A stretch of DNA of 64,000 nucleotides from Pseudorhodoferax sp. Leaf267 (GTDB lineage: Bacteria > Pseudomonadota > Gammaproteobacteria > Burkholderiales > Burkholderiaceae_C): the NCBI RefSeq assembly GCF_001422405.1, contig NZ_LMMV01000001.1:1359291-1423290 (forward strand), in the 5' to 3' direction. The translations under genes and the position numbers were made by a program. Positions 1-8,458 of the stretch are shown piece by piece. How positions within the stretch are numbered: position 1 is the first letter of the stretch; the number at the start of each line of letters is the position of its first letter. The notes under the pieces were generated by a model that searched no databases, was not told the origin of the DNA, and was given only the letters and a program-made list of their open reading frames with translations.

Positions 1-232
1 CGCGCACCGGGCTCGAAGGTCACCATGTGGCCGGACGCGGTGATCTGCGCATTGCAGGCCAGACCGGCTCGACCCGCACGCGGCCGGTGAAGAACTCGGC
101 AGGGCCGGCGCCCAATGGCTGGCTGCCGGCGCGCGCGATCTGCTGGGTGGCCGGGGTCTGCGCCTCGGCAAGACCTGCGGTGGCCATGACGGCGACCATC
201 GCCGCGGAGCAGATTGGACATGAGTTGATCAC
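1..232 (-). pseudogene. Secreted cupin-domain protein, 5' part, apparently frameshifted, cut by left edge
   Basis: The first codon is taken as the GTG at 232, with AAAGGA about six bases upstream. The frame gives a signal-peptide-like stretch ending AEAQ and then TGRVRVEPVWPA, which resembles the start of periplasmic single-domain cupins of the mandelonitrile-lyase/carboxymuconolactone type. After VWPA (near position 52) the frame stops making sense, while another frame continues with NAQITASG and then VTFEPGAR at the edge, the expected cupin continuation. Adding one base near 51-56 restores one continuous frame. This is therefore either a one-base deletion in a decaying gene or a sequencing error. 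The rest of the gene lies outside the window, so metal ligands cannot be judged. It lies downstream of the SDR gene at 581-1321 on the same strand. Confidence 0.6.
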
Positions 233-580
233 GGGTTTCCTTTGAATGGATGGGTGGCTTGCCGTGACGGCGTCCAAGACACCGTGCGCAGCGGCAGCAT
301 GCGCGCGCGCTTGCGTGTGGTCGCGAAGAGGCCGGTCATCGTGGGGTCAGGCTTTCATAGATACTCAAAGTTAACCAATGGCAGCCAGCGCGACTAGCCG
401 GTCTGCGTTGCTTGTGCCTATAAGCGCCACTCATGAATGAGGAGGCCGGCGAGCGCATGAATAGCGCCGATCCGGCATTGCCCCGCATCTTGCTGCGCGC
501 GGGGCAAGCCTTCTGCCCTCCCGTTGGCCAGCGCCGCAAGCGGCAGCGCGGGGGCACGCAACGCCCTTTGCGGCTGTGCT
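233..580. other. Intergenic stretch without a recognisable gene
   Basis: About 350 bases lie between the SDR stop codon and the cupin start, both on the minus strand. Short open frames here have no recognisable domain. A small AT-richer patch around 355-385 could hold the cupin promoter, but no clear promoter boxes were identified. A small inverted repeat CTCAT/ATGAG lies near 432-443. Confidence 0.5.
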
Positions 581-1321
581 TCAGTGGTACGACCGGCCGC
601 CGTCCGCGGCAAGCGTGGCGCCCGTCACGTACGACGACTCAGCACTCGTCAGAAAGAGCACCACGCGCGCGATCTCCAGCGGATCGGCTACGCGCTTGAG
701 CGCATAGTTGCCCACGTTGGCCCGAAAGCCGTCGGCCATGGGCGTGTCCACCATGCCGGGACACACGCAGTTGGCCCGGATCTTCGGCGCCAGTTCAGCT
801 GCCAGCGCACGCGTGAGGTTCACCACACCGCCCTTGGAGGCGGCATACGCGGTCAGTCCCGGTGCGTTGGGCAGCAGGCCCGCGGCCGAGGCGATGTTCA
901 CTACCGAGCCAGCGCTTTCAGCCGCCATGAACCGCAGGCACGAACGCGTGACCATATAAGTGCCGGTCAGGTTGACTTCCAGCGTCTTGCGCCACACACC
1001 CACGGGAGTCTCGCCCACCGGCCCGATGGTCATGATGCCGGCGGCGTTCACCACGCCATCGATGCCGCCGAGGAAAGCCGCCGCCGCGTCGATGGCCTGG
1101 TCGACACCGCCCTCGTCCGAGATGTCCACGACCAGGCCGCAGCCACCGGTCTCGGCCGCCGTGCGCTGCACCCCGGCCGCGTCCAGGTCCAGCAGCGCAA
1201 GCCTGGCGCCTTCCTGCGCCAGCAACCGGGCCGTTGCCTTACCGATGCCCGAGGCCGCGCCCGTCACGACGAGCTTGCGCCCCGCGAGCCGGCCTGGCAC
1301 CTTAACGTCCGCCTGATTCAT
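581..1321 (-). CDS. SDR family NAD(P)-dependent oxidoreductase
   Basis: A classical short-chain dehydrogenase of 246 residues, acting on an unknown hydroxy or keto substrate in the cytoplasm. The cofactor motif TGAASGIG is at residues 20-27, the NAAG motif near 90, the catalytic Ser lies in VVNIASAAG and the catalytic pair is in YAASK near 155. ATG at 1321 is preferred over a GTG two codons upstream because AGGAG lies seven bases before it. It is the last intact gene of a minus-strand run that begins at 8140 (VOC, two Bug proteins, MmgE/PrpD, aldehyde dehydrogenase, Bug), with 40 bases to the Bug gene upstream. It probably oxidises or reduces an intermediate of that pathway; the substrate cannot be read from sequence. 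Confidence 0.92.
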   Translation of the reverse strand: MNQADVKVPGRLAGRKLVVTGAASGIGKATARLLAQEGARLALLDLDAAGVQRTAAETGGCGLVVDISDEGGVDQAIDAAAAFLGGIDGVVNAAGIMTIGPVGETPVGVWRKTLEVNLTGTYMVTRSCLRFMAAESAGSVVNIASAAGLLPNAPGLTAYAASKGGVVNLTRALAAELAPKIRANCVCPGMVDTPMADGFRANVGNYALKRVADPLEIARVVLFLTSAESSYVTGATLAADGGRSYH

Positions 1322-1361
1322 GTCCACTCTCCTTGCTGTGTGTGTTGCGGGCCGACGTGCG

Positions 1362-2336
1362 TCAGTCCGTGATCCTGATGTTGTTCTCTAGGATGACTTC
1401 GCGCCAACGGGCGACCTCGGCGCCGATGTACGCGTCCAGCTCTGGCCCGGTCCTGATGTCTTCGATGAACGCCATGGGCCGGAACCGGTTCTGGAACTCC
1501 GGGTCTCTCACCGCCTTCGTGATGCTGGCGGCCAGCTTGGCCACGAAATCGGCCGGTGTTCTGGCCGGCGCCATGAAGCCATACCACAGCGTCGGATCGA
1601 TCGAGGCAAAGCCCAGTTCGCGCATGGTCGGCACATCGGCCAACAGGCCCAGGCGCTCGGGCGCGGTCACCGCCAGCACCCGGATCTTGCCGTCGCTGCG
1701 CAGGCTCGCCACCTCGGAGGCCGAGGCGAACATCACCTGCGTGAAGCCACCACCCAGCGCCTGCAGCCCTTCCGGGTTGTTCCGGTACGGCACATGCACG
1801 CCCTTGCCGCCGACCGTCTTCAGGAACCTGACCATGTTGAGGTGCGCCATCGTGCCCACGCCGCCGGACGCGAAGGTGACGCCGTTGCCCGACCTGGCAG
1901 CCGCCACCAGCTCGCCGACGGAGCCGATGCTGGCCGGTGGTGTCGCTGACACGGCCAACGCCAGCGGGAAGCCGCCGACGCCCACGATCGGCGTGAAGCT
2001 GCGCAGGTTGTAGGGCAACCTGTCGCGCAACGCGGTCTGGGCTATGCCAGCGCTGATCAGGCACAGCAGCGTGTGGCCGTCAGGGGCCGCCGAAGCAACG
2101 ACGCCGCCAGCGATCGTCGTCGAACCGCCACCCCGGTTCTCGACGATCACGCCCTGCCCGTACTCGGCCGCGAGCTTGCTGGCCACGAAGCGGCTGATGG
2201 CATCGTCGGTGCCGCCCGCTGCGTTACCGACCACGATGCGGATGACCCGGTCCGGATAAGCAGCCTGTGCCATGCCAGGCAGTGCGCAGGCTACCAGCGC
2301 GGCGGAGGTCGCTGCCCACTTTCTTCTGGTGATCAC
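1362..2336 (-). CDS. Bug-family TTT substrate-binding protein
   Basis: A periplasmic solute receptor of 324 residues from the tripartite tricarboxylate transporter (Bug/TctC) family. The N-terminus has a TRRKW twin-arginine-like pattern, a hydrophobic stretch and a cleavage site at MAQA, then the first strand IRIVVG and the ligand loop GNAAGGTDD. The protein ends NNIRITD. Its closest relative in the window is the product of 40852-41829, which shares the GNAxGGTDD loop, VPYRNNPE and the same C-terminal residues. Each of the two is adjacent to a related aldehyde dehydrogenase. The start ATG at 2336 lies 34 bases after the aldehyde dehydrogenase stop, consistent with co-transcription. The ligand is probably a carboxylate, not identifiable here. 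No membrane components are nearby. Confidence 0.94.
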   Translation of the reverse strand: MITRRKWAATSAALVACALPGMAQAAYPDRVIRIVVGNAAGGTDDAISRFVASKLAAEYGQGVIVENRGGGSTTIAGGVVASAAPDGHTLLCLISAGIAQTALRDRLPYNLRSFTPIVGVGGFPLALAVSATPPASIGSVGELVAAARSGNGVTFASGGVGTMAHLNMVRFLKTVGGKGVHVPYRNNPEGLQALGGGFTQVMFASASEVASLRSDGKIRVLAVTAPERLGLLADVPTMRELGFASIDPTLWYGFMAPARTPADFVAKLAASITKAVRDPEFQNRFRPMAFIEDIRTGPELDAYIGAEVARWREVILENNIRITD

Positions 2337-2370
2337 GTCGTCTCCTTGGATTTCTTCGGCGCCTGCAGCG

Positions 2371-3858
2371 TCAGCGCTGCAGAAATGGGTTGCTCGGCGC
2401 GCTGGAGGCCGTCGAAATCATCACGCTCTTGGTCTCCAGGTAGTCATCGACCGCCTCCACCCCGCTCTCGCGGCCCAGGCCGGATTGCTTCATGCCACCG
2501 ATGGGGACGACAAAGCTGTAGGCCCGGTAGGTGTTGACCCAGACCATGCCGGCCCGCAGCCGTTTGGACATCCGCATTGCGCGTCCGACATCGCGCGTCC
2601 ACACGCCAGCGGCCAGGCCGTAGGCCACGTCGTTGCCGATCTCCAGGGCCTGCGCTTCGGTGTCGAAGCCGATGATCGAGAGCACCGGGCCGAACACTTC
2701 CTCTTGCGCGATGCGCATGCCATTGGACACGTCGGTGAAGATGGTCGGCTCCACGAACTGCCCGATGCCCAGCCCCTCGCCACTGGCCGGCGAGCCGCCC
2801 AGGATGCAGCGCGCGCCTTCGGCCTTGGCCAGGGCGATGTAGTGCAGCACCTTTTCGTATTGAGGCCGCGTGGCAATCGGGCCAATGTTGGTCCCGGCCT
2901 TCATCGGGTCGCCCAGCTTCAGGTCGCGCGCCATGGCCACCAGCCGCTCGGTAAACTTTTCGCGGATGGAGTTCTGCACCAGCAGGCGCGAGCCCGCCGT
3001 GCACATCTGCCCCCCCGCCGCGAAGATGCCGGACACTGCGCCGACAACGGCCATGTCCAGGTCGGCGTCGTCGAAGACGATGTTGGGCGACTTGCCACCC
3101 AGCTCCATGGCCACGCGCTTCATGCCGCGCGCCGCCGCCTCGTACACCTTGGCCCCGGTCACGTCCGATCCGGTGAAGGTGACCTTGGCCACATCACGGT
3201 GCTCGACCAGGGCCGTCCCCACTTCCTGCCCGAGACCGGTGACGACGTTGATCACGCCATCGGGCAAGCCTGCGCGCTTGGTCAAGGCCGCCAGTTCCAG
3301 CGAGCTGACCGAAGCGAACTCGGATGGCTTGAGCACCACCGAGCAGCCCGCCGCCAGCGCGGGCGCGCACTTGATCGTGAAGAACATCAGGGGCGAGTTC
3401 CACGCCGTCAGCGCGGCCACCACGCCCACCGGCTCGCGGTAGGTCATGGCCACCATTTCGGCCTTGTCGACCGGCAGCACCGCGCCCTCGATCTTGTCGG
3501 CCAGCCCGGCGTAGTAGTACCAGTGCTCGGGCAGGTAGGCCAGTTGGCCATGCATTTCGGCGAGGATCTTGCCGTTGTCGCGCGACTCGATCTCCGCCAG
3601 GCGCTGGGCCACCTCGGGCTCGCTCAGCAGATCGCCGATCTTGCGCAGGATCCGGCCGCGCTGCGACGCGGTCATCTGGCTCCATTCGCCTTCGTGCATG
3701 GCGCGGTGCGCGGCCGCCACGGCGCGCTCGGCATCCTGCGCGTTGCCGCGCGGAATGCGCGCCCAGGTTTCGCCTGTGTAGGGGTCGACGCTGTCCAGCC
3801 AGGCGCCGCTGGCGGGTTCCACCTCTGCTCCGTCGATCCAGTGTTGGTAGGTCTTCAT
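2371..3858 (-). CDS. Aldehyde dehydrogenase family protein
   Basis: A full-length NAD(P)-dependent aldehyde dehydrogenase of 495 residues that would oxidise an aldehyde to a carboxylate. Visible active-site elements are Asn154 in TAWNSP, Lys177 in LKPSE, Glu252 in MELGGKS and the nucleophile Cys286 in GGQMCTAG. The reading frame stays open far upstream, but the ATG at 3858 begins the usual N-terminus (MKTYQHWIDG), has GGAGATC before it, and leaves 38 bases to the MmgE/PrpD gene. It is clearly paralogous to the product of 39356-40837: both contain EMHGQL, WYYYAGLADKIEG and similar C-termini. Position in the operon suggests it oxidises an aldehyde made from the MmgE/PrpD product, but this is inference. 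Confidence 0.94.
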   Translation of the reverse strand: MKTYQHWIDGAEVEPASGAWLDSVDPYTGETWARIPRGNAQDAERAVAAAHRAMHEGEWSQMTASQRGRILRKIGDLLSEPEVAQRLAEIESRDNGKILAEMHGQLAYLPEHWYYYAGLADKIEGAVLPVDKAEMVAMTYREPVGVVAALTAWNSPLMFFTIKCAPALAAGCSVVLKPSEFASVSSLELAALTKRAGLPDGVINVVTGLGQEVGTALVEHRDVAKVTFTGSDVTGAKVYEAAARGMKRVAMELGGKSPNIVFDDADLDMAVVGAVSGIFAAGGQMCTAGSRLLVQNSIREKFTERLVAMARDLKLGDPMKAGTNIGPIATRPQYEKVLHYIALAKAEGARCILGGSPASGEGLGIGQFVEPTIFTDVSNGMRIAQEEVFGPVLSIIGFDTEAQALEIGNDVAYGLAAGVWTRDVGRAMRMSKRLRAGMVWVNTYRAYSFVVPIGGMKQSGLGRESGVEAVDDYLETKSVMISTASSAPSNPFLQR

Positions 3859-3896
3859 GTGATCTCCTTGAAAAGCTTGGCTCACGCCGGTGGGAT

Positions 3897-5294
3897 TCAG
3901 GCGGCGTGCGCGGCATCCACGACGCGCACCAGGGTGGTGGCGTCGGCCTGGTCTTCCAGCGTGCGCGCGATGCGGATGGCTTCGGCGATGCGATCTGCAG
4001 GCACGGGGACGGCCGCCACGGCGGCGCAGGCGCTGAACTTGGCGGCGATGCCGTCCCAGTCCATCGGCGCTTCCTGGCTGCCCGGCACGCTGTGGCCGAC
4101 GCGCTCGAAGCTCCGCCCGTCGCGGGTCGTGATCTCCATGCGGCCATCGGGAATCTTGAGCTTCCAGTCCAGGCTGCTGTCTTCCACCGGTTCGATCAAC
4201 TGCGCCATGGCCAAAACCTCTGGATCCTTCAACGCCTTGGCGCTGAAGTCCGAGATGCGCATGCCGCCCTTGGCCGCCGCCAGCGCCACGCAGAACGGCA
4301 GGCTGAACTTCGCATCCACCAGCGTGGCCGGGGCGCGCCGGGTATCCAGCGGCGTGCACATGCGTTGGTGGAAGTCACCCACGAACACGCGGATGCGTTC
4401 GATGTCGCGCGCCGCAATGCGGTGCTCCTGCATCAGCTCGACGGTCGCGTGGATGTAGGTATGGACATTGCCGACCGCAGGCCAGGCCTTGAACAGCGTG
4501 GTCGCGCCCAGGTAGTCCGTGCCCAGGCCGTCCAGCATCTTGTCGCGCGCGTACTGGCCGCCGAAGTACACATTGAAGATACCGGCGCGGCCTTCGAACA
4601 GCGTGCCGATGCCGGTGATGCCCCTGGCCGCCAGCAGCGCCGCCAGCACCGCACCCTGCGAGGTGAAGCCCGCGTACATGCCGCGCAGGTCGCTGCCGAT
4701 GCCGAAGATCACCTCCATCGTTCCGCTGGACTGCATGCTGGCGATGCCCAGCGCGTGCGCAGCCTGCGCGCGCGGCAGCCCCAGCACATGGGCGCCCGCC
4801 CCTGCGGCCGCGAACGCGCCCACCACGGACGACAGGTTCCAGTCCTGCTTCCAGCCCACGTTGCAGCGCAGGCGCGCGAACAGGTCCTGCCCGATGGCCA
4901 CGGCCGTGATCAGTTGCTTGCCGCTGACGCCGCCGACCCGCTCGGCCAGGGCCAGCGCGGTTGACACGACGGAGCTGTCCGCATGGGCGCCCCACGGCGT
5001 CTGGGAGTCGAAGTCCAGGCAGTGCGCCATGGCGCCGTTGGCCAAGGCGGCTGCAGCAGCCGGCACCTTGCCGCCGAAGCCCAGCACGGTGCTTTCCGCG
5101 CGGCCGCCGGTCTCCAGCACCAGATCGGCCAGGGCGCGCACTGCCGGCTCCATGCCACTGGCTGCCAGGGTCACGCCCAGGGTGTCGAGGATGGCCTGCT
5201 TGGCCGCCTCCACGGCAGCGGGCGGAAGGTGCTCGAAGCGGGTTTCGGCGACATGGTGCGCGAAGGCGTGGCAAAGATCGGTGTCGGTGTTCAT
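3897..5294 (-). CDS. MmgE/PrpD family protein
   Basis: A 465-residue member of the family that includes 2-methylcitrate dehydratase (PrpD), cis-aconitate decarboxylase and iminodisuccinate epimerase. The N-terminal helical part (AAVEAAKQAILDTLGVTLA), the conserved LDFDSQTPWG... segment and the later KAWPAVGNVH segment follow the family pattern. The ATG at 5294 is used; a TTG three codons earlier is possible. No strong Shine-Dalgarno sequence is seen. A second, more distant member lies at 13308-14669 in the neighbouring plus-strand operon. The family acts on tri- or dicarboxylates by dehydration, decarboxylation or epimerisation, which fits the carboxylate-binding Bug genes around it, but the actual reaction is unknown. 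Confidence 0.9.
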   Translation of the reverse strand: MNTDTDLCHAFAHHVAETRFEHLPPAAVEAAKQAILDTLGVTLAASGMEPAVRALADLVLETGGRAESTVLGFGGKVPAAAAALANGAMAHCLDFDSQTPWGAHADSSVVSTALALAERVGGVSGKQLITAVAIGQDLFARLRCNVGWKQDWNLSSVVGAFAAAGAGAHVLGLPRAQAAHALGIASMQSSGTMEVIFGIGSDLRGMYAGFTSQGAVLAALLAARGITGIGTLFEGRAGIFNVYFGGQYARDKMLDGLGTDYLGATTLFKAWPAVGNVHTYIHATVELMQEHRIAARDIERIRVFVGDFHQRMCTPLDTRRAPATLVDAKFSLPFCVALAAAKGGMRISDFSAKALKDPEVLAMAQLIEPVEDSSLDWKLKIPDGRMEITTRDGRSFERVGHSVPGSQEAPMDWDGIAAKFSACAAVAAVPVPADRIAEAIRIARTLEDQADATTLVRVVDAAHAA

Positions 5295-5357
5295 CGTGTG
5301 CAAGGGCTGGTGGGGACGCAGGGGACACCGCGGGGCGCGAGCGCCGCAGGCTCAGGC

Positions 5358-6347
5358 TCAGGACGTGCCGACCTTGACCTTGCCGCGCAGCTTCTTCCAC
5401 TTGGCCAGGTCGTCCTGGAGCTGCTTGCGGAACACGTCTGGCGAGGCGGAGCCGGGGCGCAGGCTCGTATCACGCAGGCGTTGCGCCACCTCGGGAAGTT
5501 GCGCGACCTTACTGAACGCCTCGTTCAGTTGCCTGACGATCTCGGGCGGCATGCCGGCCGGCCCCATCAGCGCGTAGAAGGTGTACGCACCGACCTCGCG
5601 CAGCTCGGGTACACCGGATTCCGCGACGGTCGGCAGGTCGGGCAGCGAGGCCACGCGCTGCAGGCCGGTGATGCCGATTGGTTTGAGCTTGCCGTCCTTG
5701 ATCAGCGGCACGGCAGTGGCCACCATGGCCATGGTCAGGTCGACGTTGCCCGCCATCGTGTCGCGGGTCGACTCGGCCTCGCCCTTGTAGGGCACATGCA
5801 GGATCGAGGCGCCCGTCAGCGCCAGCACGTACTCGACCGTCAAATGGCTACCCGAGCCGATGCCGGCCGAGCCGTAGGACATCTTGCCCGGGTTCTGCTT
5901 CGCATACGCGACCAGCTCGGCCATCGAGTTCACAGGTGCTTCCTTGCGCACCAGGAACACGGCCTCGCCCTCGGCAATCAAGGTGATCGGGGTCAGGTCC
6001 TTTAGCGGGTCGTATGGCAGATCGGTGCGCACGCCAGGCCCCTGGACCAGCGCGCCGCCGGAGCCGATCCACAAGGTGAATCCATCGGCCGGCGCGTGGA
6101 TCACCGGTTGCGCAGCCAGCAGTTCCGACGCGCCGGGCCGGTTCTCGACGATGACCGGCGCCTTCAGGATGTCAGGCAGCTTGGCTGCATAGAGACGAGC
6201 CAGGCTGTCCATGCCACCGCCGGGGGAATAGCCAACCATCAGCTTGATGGGCCTGGTGCCTGCGAGCTGCTGGGCGGCGCAGGTTACCGGGATCAACGCC
6301 GCGGCGACGAGCAGTACCGCCACGCCATAAAGAATGTTCGGTTTCAT
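5358..6347 (-). CDS. Bug-family TTT substrate-binding protein
   Basis: A secreted receptor of 329 residues. The start ATG at 6347 follows ACAGGAGAGAG and opens a Sec-type signal peptide (MKPNILYGVAVLLVAAAL, cleavage near CAAQQ). The first ligand loop reads GYSPGGGMDSLAR and the next ENRPGASE. The later segments GIGSGSHL and LMGPAGM match the product of 28387-29439 (GVGSGNHL, LLGPAGM), so these two form a sub-pair within the eleven Bug proteins of the window. It follows another Bug gene (6477-7544) in the same operon, separated by 129 bases that contain a strong hairpin. Two adjacent receptors may bind different forms of the same nutrient; this is inference. Confidence 0.94.
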   Translation of the reverse strand: MKPNILYGVAVLLVAAALIPVTCAAQQLAGTRPIKLMVGYSPGGGMDSLARLYAAKLPDILKAPVIVENRPGASELLAAQPVIHAPADGFTLWIGSGGALVQGPGVRTDLPYDPLKDLTPITLIAEGEAVFLVRKEAPVNSMAELVAYAKQNPGKMSYGSAGIGSGSHLTVEYVLALTGASILHVPYKGEAESTRDTMAGNVDLTMAMVATAVPLIKDGKLKPIGITGLQRVASLPDLPTVAESGVPELREVGAYTFYALMGPAGMPPEIVRQLNEAFSKVAQLPEVAQRLRDTSLRPGSASPDVFRKQLQDDLAKWKKLRGKVKVGTS

Positions 6348-6448
6348 GTCTCTCTCCTGTATGAAAAGCTGGGATGGCCGGCGCCGCGCCGGCCGACGAC
6401 CCGCCCTGGGCATGCGTACGCAGCCCACGGTGATTGCTATGGGTGTTG

Positions 6449-6468
6449 GCGTCCGCCCCGGCGGACGC
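6449..6468. terminator. GC-rich hairpin between two Bug genes
   Basis: A perfect 8-bp inverted repeat, GCGTCCGC and GCGGACGC, with a 4-base loop. It sits just after the stop codon of the Bug gene at 6477-7544 and before the next Bug gene on the minus strand. No T-run follows on either strand, so it is either a weak or Rho-assisted terminator or an mRNA-stabilising or processing hairpin that lets the two receptors be expressed at different levels. Confidence 0.45.
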
Positions 6469-6476
6469 GCCGGTGC

Positions 6477-7544
6477 TCAGTTAATGGTCACGCCGGCTGC
6501 CTTGACGACCGGGCGCCACTTGTCCATTTCGGCCCGCAGTCCGTCGCGCACGGAAGCGGGCGTCGTACCCGGCTCTACTTCCACGCCCATCGCCAGCAAG
6601 CGCGCCCGGAAGCGCTCGTCGGCCAGAATTTCGTTGATGGCGCGATTGAGCTTGTCAATGACCGCTGGCGGCGTGCCCTTGGGAGCAGCCAGGTAGTACC
6701 ACGTGCCGGCTTCCAACCCCGGCACCCCCGCCTCTGCCGCCGTGGGAACGCTGGGCACGACCTTCGAGCGGGCCTTGGCCGTCACGGCCAGTCCCTTCAG
6801 GCTACCCTCCTGGATGCGGGGGCCACACACGGCGGGCGCACAAAGCTGGAAGGTGGTCTGCCCCCCGATCAGGTCGGTCAGCGCCGCGCTCTCGCCTTTG
6901 TACGGAATGTGCAGTGCATCCGCCTTGGTCAGCTGCTTGAACAATTCGCCGCCCAGATGCGCCGGAGCTCCAATGCCAGGCGAGCCGAACTGCACCGCGG
7001 ACGGCTGGGCCCTCATCTTCTGCACGAGGTCGGAAAGTCGGTCGATGCCCGACTTCGCGGAGACCGTCAGGATCAGGTCGATCTGGCCGATCTTGGCAAT
7101 GGGCTCGAAGTCGTTGATCAAGTCCACCTGGAGGTTCGCGCCGGGGACGACAGCGTTCGCCGCCAAGGTCGCCGTGCCGACCAGCAAGGTGTAGCCATCC
7201 GGGCGTTCGCGCGCCACTGCACCGGCAGCAATGCCGGCGCTGGCGCCCGGCCGGTTCTCTGCGATTACCGACTGGCCCAGCTTCAGTGCGAGTTGCTCGC
7301 CCAACATGCGGGCCGTGACGTCGGTGCCGCCACCGGCCGTGAACGGGATCACGAACTTGATCGGCTTGTTGGGGTAGTTCTGCGCGGCCACCTGCGCCGG
7401 GCCCAGCGCCAGCATGACGAGCGAAGTGCACAGCCCCCAGTGGATCGCACGCCTTGCGCACGATGCGACGGCCGTTTGTGCCATGCCTCGCAGCACGCCA
7501 GCGCGCCGGAGGGTCGTTTGGATGGGGTGTTGGCGCATCGACAT
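6477..7544 (-). CDS. Bug-family TTT substrate-binding protein
   Basis: A receptor of 355 residues with an unusually long leader: the hydrophobic signal core (GLCTSLVMLALGPAQVAAQ) begins only near residue 36. The ATG at 7544 is preferred because GGAGG lies seven bases upstream and because its A overlaps the TGA stop of the VOC gene (TGATG), implying translational coupling. An internal ATG at 7484 (MAQTAV) would give a normal-length signal peptide. The ligand loop is PFTAGGGTDVTAR, followed by ENRPGASAG and HIPYKGE. Direct coupling to a VOC-fold enzyme suggests that the two act on the same compound; the ligand is not identifiable. Confidence 0.93.
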   Translation of the reverse strand: MSMRQHPIQTTLRRAGVLRGMAQTAVASCARRAIHWGLCTSLVMLALGPAQVAAQNYPNKPIKFVIPFTAGGGTDVTARMLGEQLALKLGQSVIAENRPGASAGIAAGAVARERPDGYTLLVGTATLAANAVVPGANLQVDLINDFEPIAKIGQIDLILTVSAKSGIDRLSDLVQKMRAQPSAVQFGSPGIGAPAHLGGELFKQLTKADALHIPYKGESAALTDLIGGQTTFQLCAPAVCGPRIQEGSLKGLAVTAKARSKVVPSVPTAAEAGVPGLEAGTWYYLAAPKGTPPAVIDKLNRAINEILADERFRARLLAMGVEVEPGTTPASVRDGLRAEMDKWRPVVKAAGVTIN

Positions 7545-8140
7545 CACACAGCCTCCTGGGCAATGGAACTGAGAAAGTGGTCCTTGTCCTTGAACCGGTA
7601 CACGCGCTGGCCCGCATCGGGCCGCTCGCACAACTCCTTGATGCGCGAAAAGTACACGCGCCTGGCCGAGCTCATCGGCACGAGCTCGAGCATCACGCCC
7701 AGCTCGCCCGGGGACTGCATGTAGTACACGTCGATCTCGCCTGCCGGAGAACGGATGGACGCGACCTCTTCGAACCCCTGCGCCGTGAGCTTGCGAAAGG
7801 CCGCCGGCATGTCGTCGGGCCAGAACGCGATATGGTGCGCACCGCCATTGCCGCGCGGATCACGTTCGGCTTCCGTGTAGATGGAAGGCGCATCGTTCTT
7901 CTGGAAGATCAATTCGATCTGCGTGTCGCCAACATAGGACAGCGCTAGCGCGAAATCCACCGGGCTGCGCTGGCCGCGGTGGATGAAGTGGCGGCTACCG
8001 AGGGCTTGCTCGAACACGACGAAGGGCCCGGCCTGGAAGGTCTCCGTCCAGAGCTTGAGCGCGGCCTCCATGTCGCCGACCAAAAAGGCGAGCTGCATCT
8101 TGCGGCCCAGGAAAAATCTGTCGTCGGCGGTTGCTGCCAT
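7544..8140 (-). CDS. VOC family (glyoxalase/dioxygenase-fold) protein
   Basis: A 198-residue cytoplasmic protein of the vicinal-oxygen-chelate fold. The N-terminal half has MQLAFLVGDMEAALKLWTE, typical of the first beta-alpha-beta unit. The second half has HHIAFWPDDM, carrying a metal-ligand His, and ends the fold with GVMLELVP, carrying a possible ligand Glu. The family includes glyoxalases, methylmalonyl-CoA epimerases and extradiol dioxygenases. Its length fits a two-module protein with a C-terminal tail of about 50 residues. ATG 8140 is the first gene of a seven-gene minus-strand run and follows an operator-rich divergent region. The next gene overlaps its stop by one base. The reaction is unknown. 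Confidence 0.85.
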   Translation of the reverse strand: MAATADDRFFLGRKMQLAFLVGDMEAALKLWTETFQAGPFVVFEQALGSRHFIHRGQRSPVDFALALSYVGDTQIELIFQKNDAPSIYTEAERDPRGNGGAHHIAFWPDDMPAAFRKLTAQGFEEVASIRSPAGEIDVYYMQSPGELGVMLELVPMSSARRVYFSRIKELCERPDAGQRVYRFKDKDHFLSSIAQEAV

Positions 8141-8170
8141 GCGTCGTCTCCAATCTGTCGCGGGAGGTGC

Positions 8171-8211
8171 TTTGCGACCGTCGCAAATCATTAAATCCCG
8201 TGATATGCGAC
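8171..8211. promoter_or_regulatory. Operator cluster upstream of the VOC operon
   Basis: Two overlapping dyads are visible. TTTGCGA-CCG-TCGCAAA (8171-8187) is a perfect 7-bp inverted repeat. From 8180, GTCGCA-A-ATCA is mirrored by TGAT-A-TGCGAC ending at 8211, giving 11-bp arms with one mismatch around a 10-base spacer. The element TTGCGAC or its complement thus occurs three times in 41 bases, 31-71 bases upstream of the VOC start codon, where a repressor or activator site would be expected. The regulator is unknown; the nearest unassigned candidate is the IclR protein at 14779-15669. Confidence 0.6.
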
Positions 8212-8316
8212 AAATTTTAGGTGGCGTGCATCTGCAGCGCAAGGGATCCCATCAAAAAAATCGCCATAACTAACGCCATGAGCACTCAGAGAGGGAGCGG
8301 TCACGCCACCAAGAAA

Positions 8317-8351
8317 CTTACACATATCTCACATATCGGGATTTGTGTAAG
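8317..8351. promoter_or_regulatory. Inverted repeat upstream of CMD gene
   Basis: CTTACACA (8317-8324) is mirrored exactly by TGTGTAAG (8344-8351); with one mismatch the arms extend to 11 bases. The spacer contains a second CACATATC, giving a direct repeat. The site lies about 110 bases before the ATG at 8459 and looks like an operator rather than a terminator, since no T-run follows. Confidence 0.5.
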
Positions 8352-8458
8352 ATCATGGCAGCAGCGGCACCGCCGGCGCCGGCGGTCCTGCTCTGGCAGT
8401 GGGTTCAACGCCGCTGCACACGCCCGCTTGTCAGCCTCTACAGGACCAGGAGAACACC

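Larger units (their letters stand above)
8141..8458. other. Divergent intergenic region with clustered inverted repeats
   Basis: This 318-base non-coding stretch lies between the divergent VOC operon and the small CMD gene. The part near the VOC gene carries the TTGCGAC repeat cluster (8171-8211). The part near the CMD gene carries an AT-rich inverted repeat (8317-8351). The hexamer GATATG recurs near both repeats. No open frame here has a recognisable domain. It is most simply a two-promoter control region. Confidence 0.6.

Noticed and set aside
2272-4458. Long open frame of 728 codons on the plus strand
   Set aside because: It is antisense to the aldehyde dehydrogenase and MmgE/PrpD genes, is rich in His, Arg and Gly, and has no domain; this is typical of a shadow frame in GC-rich DNA.
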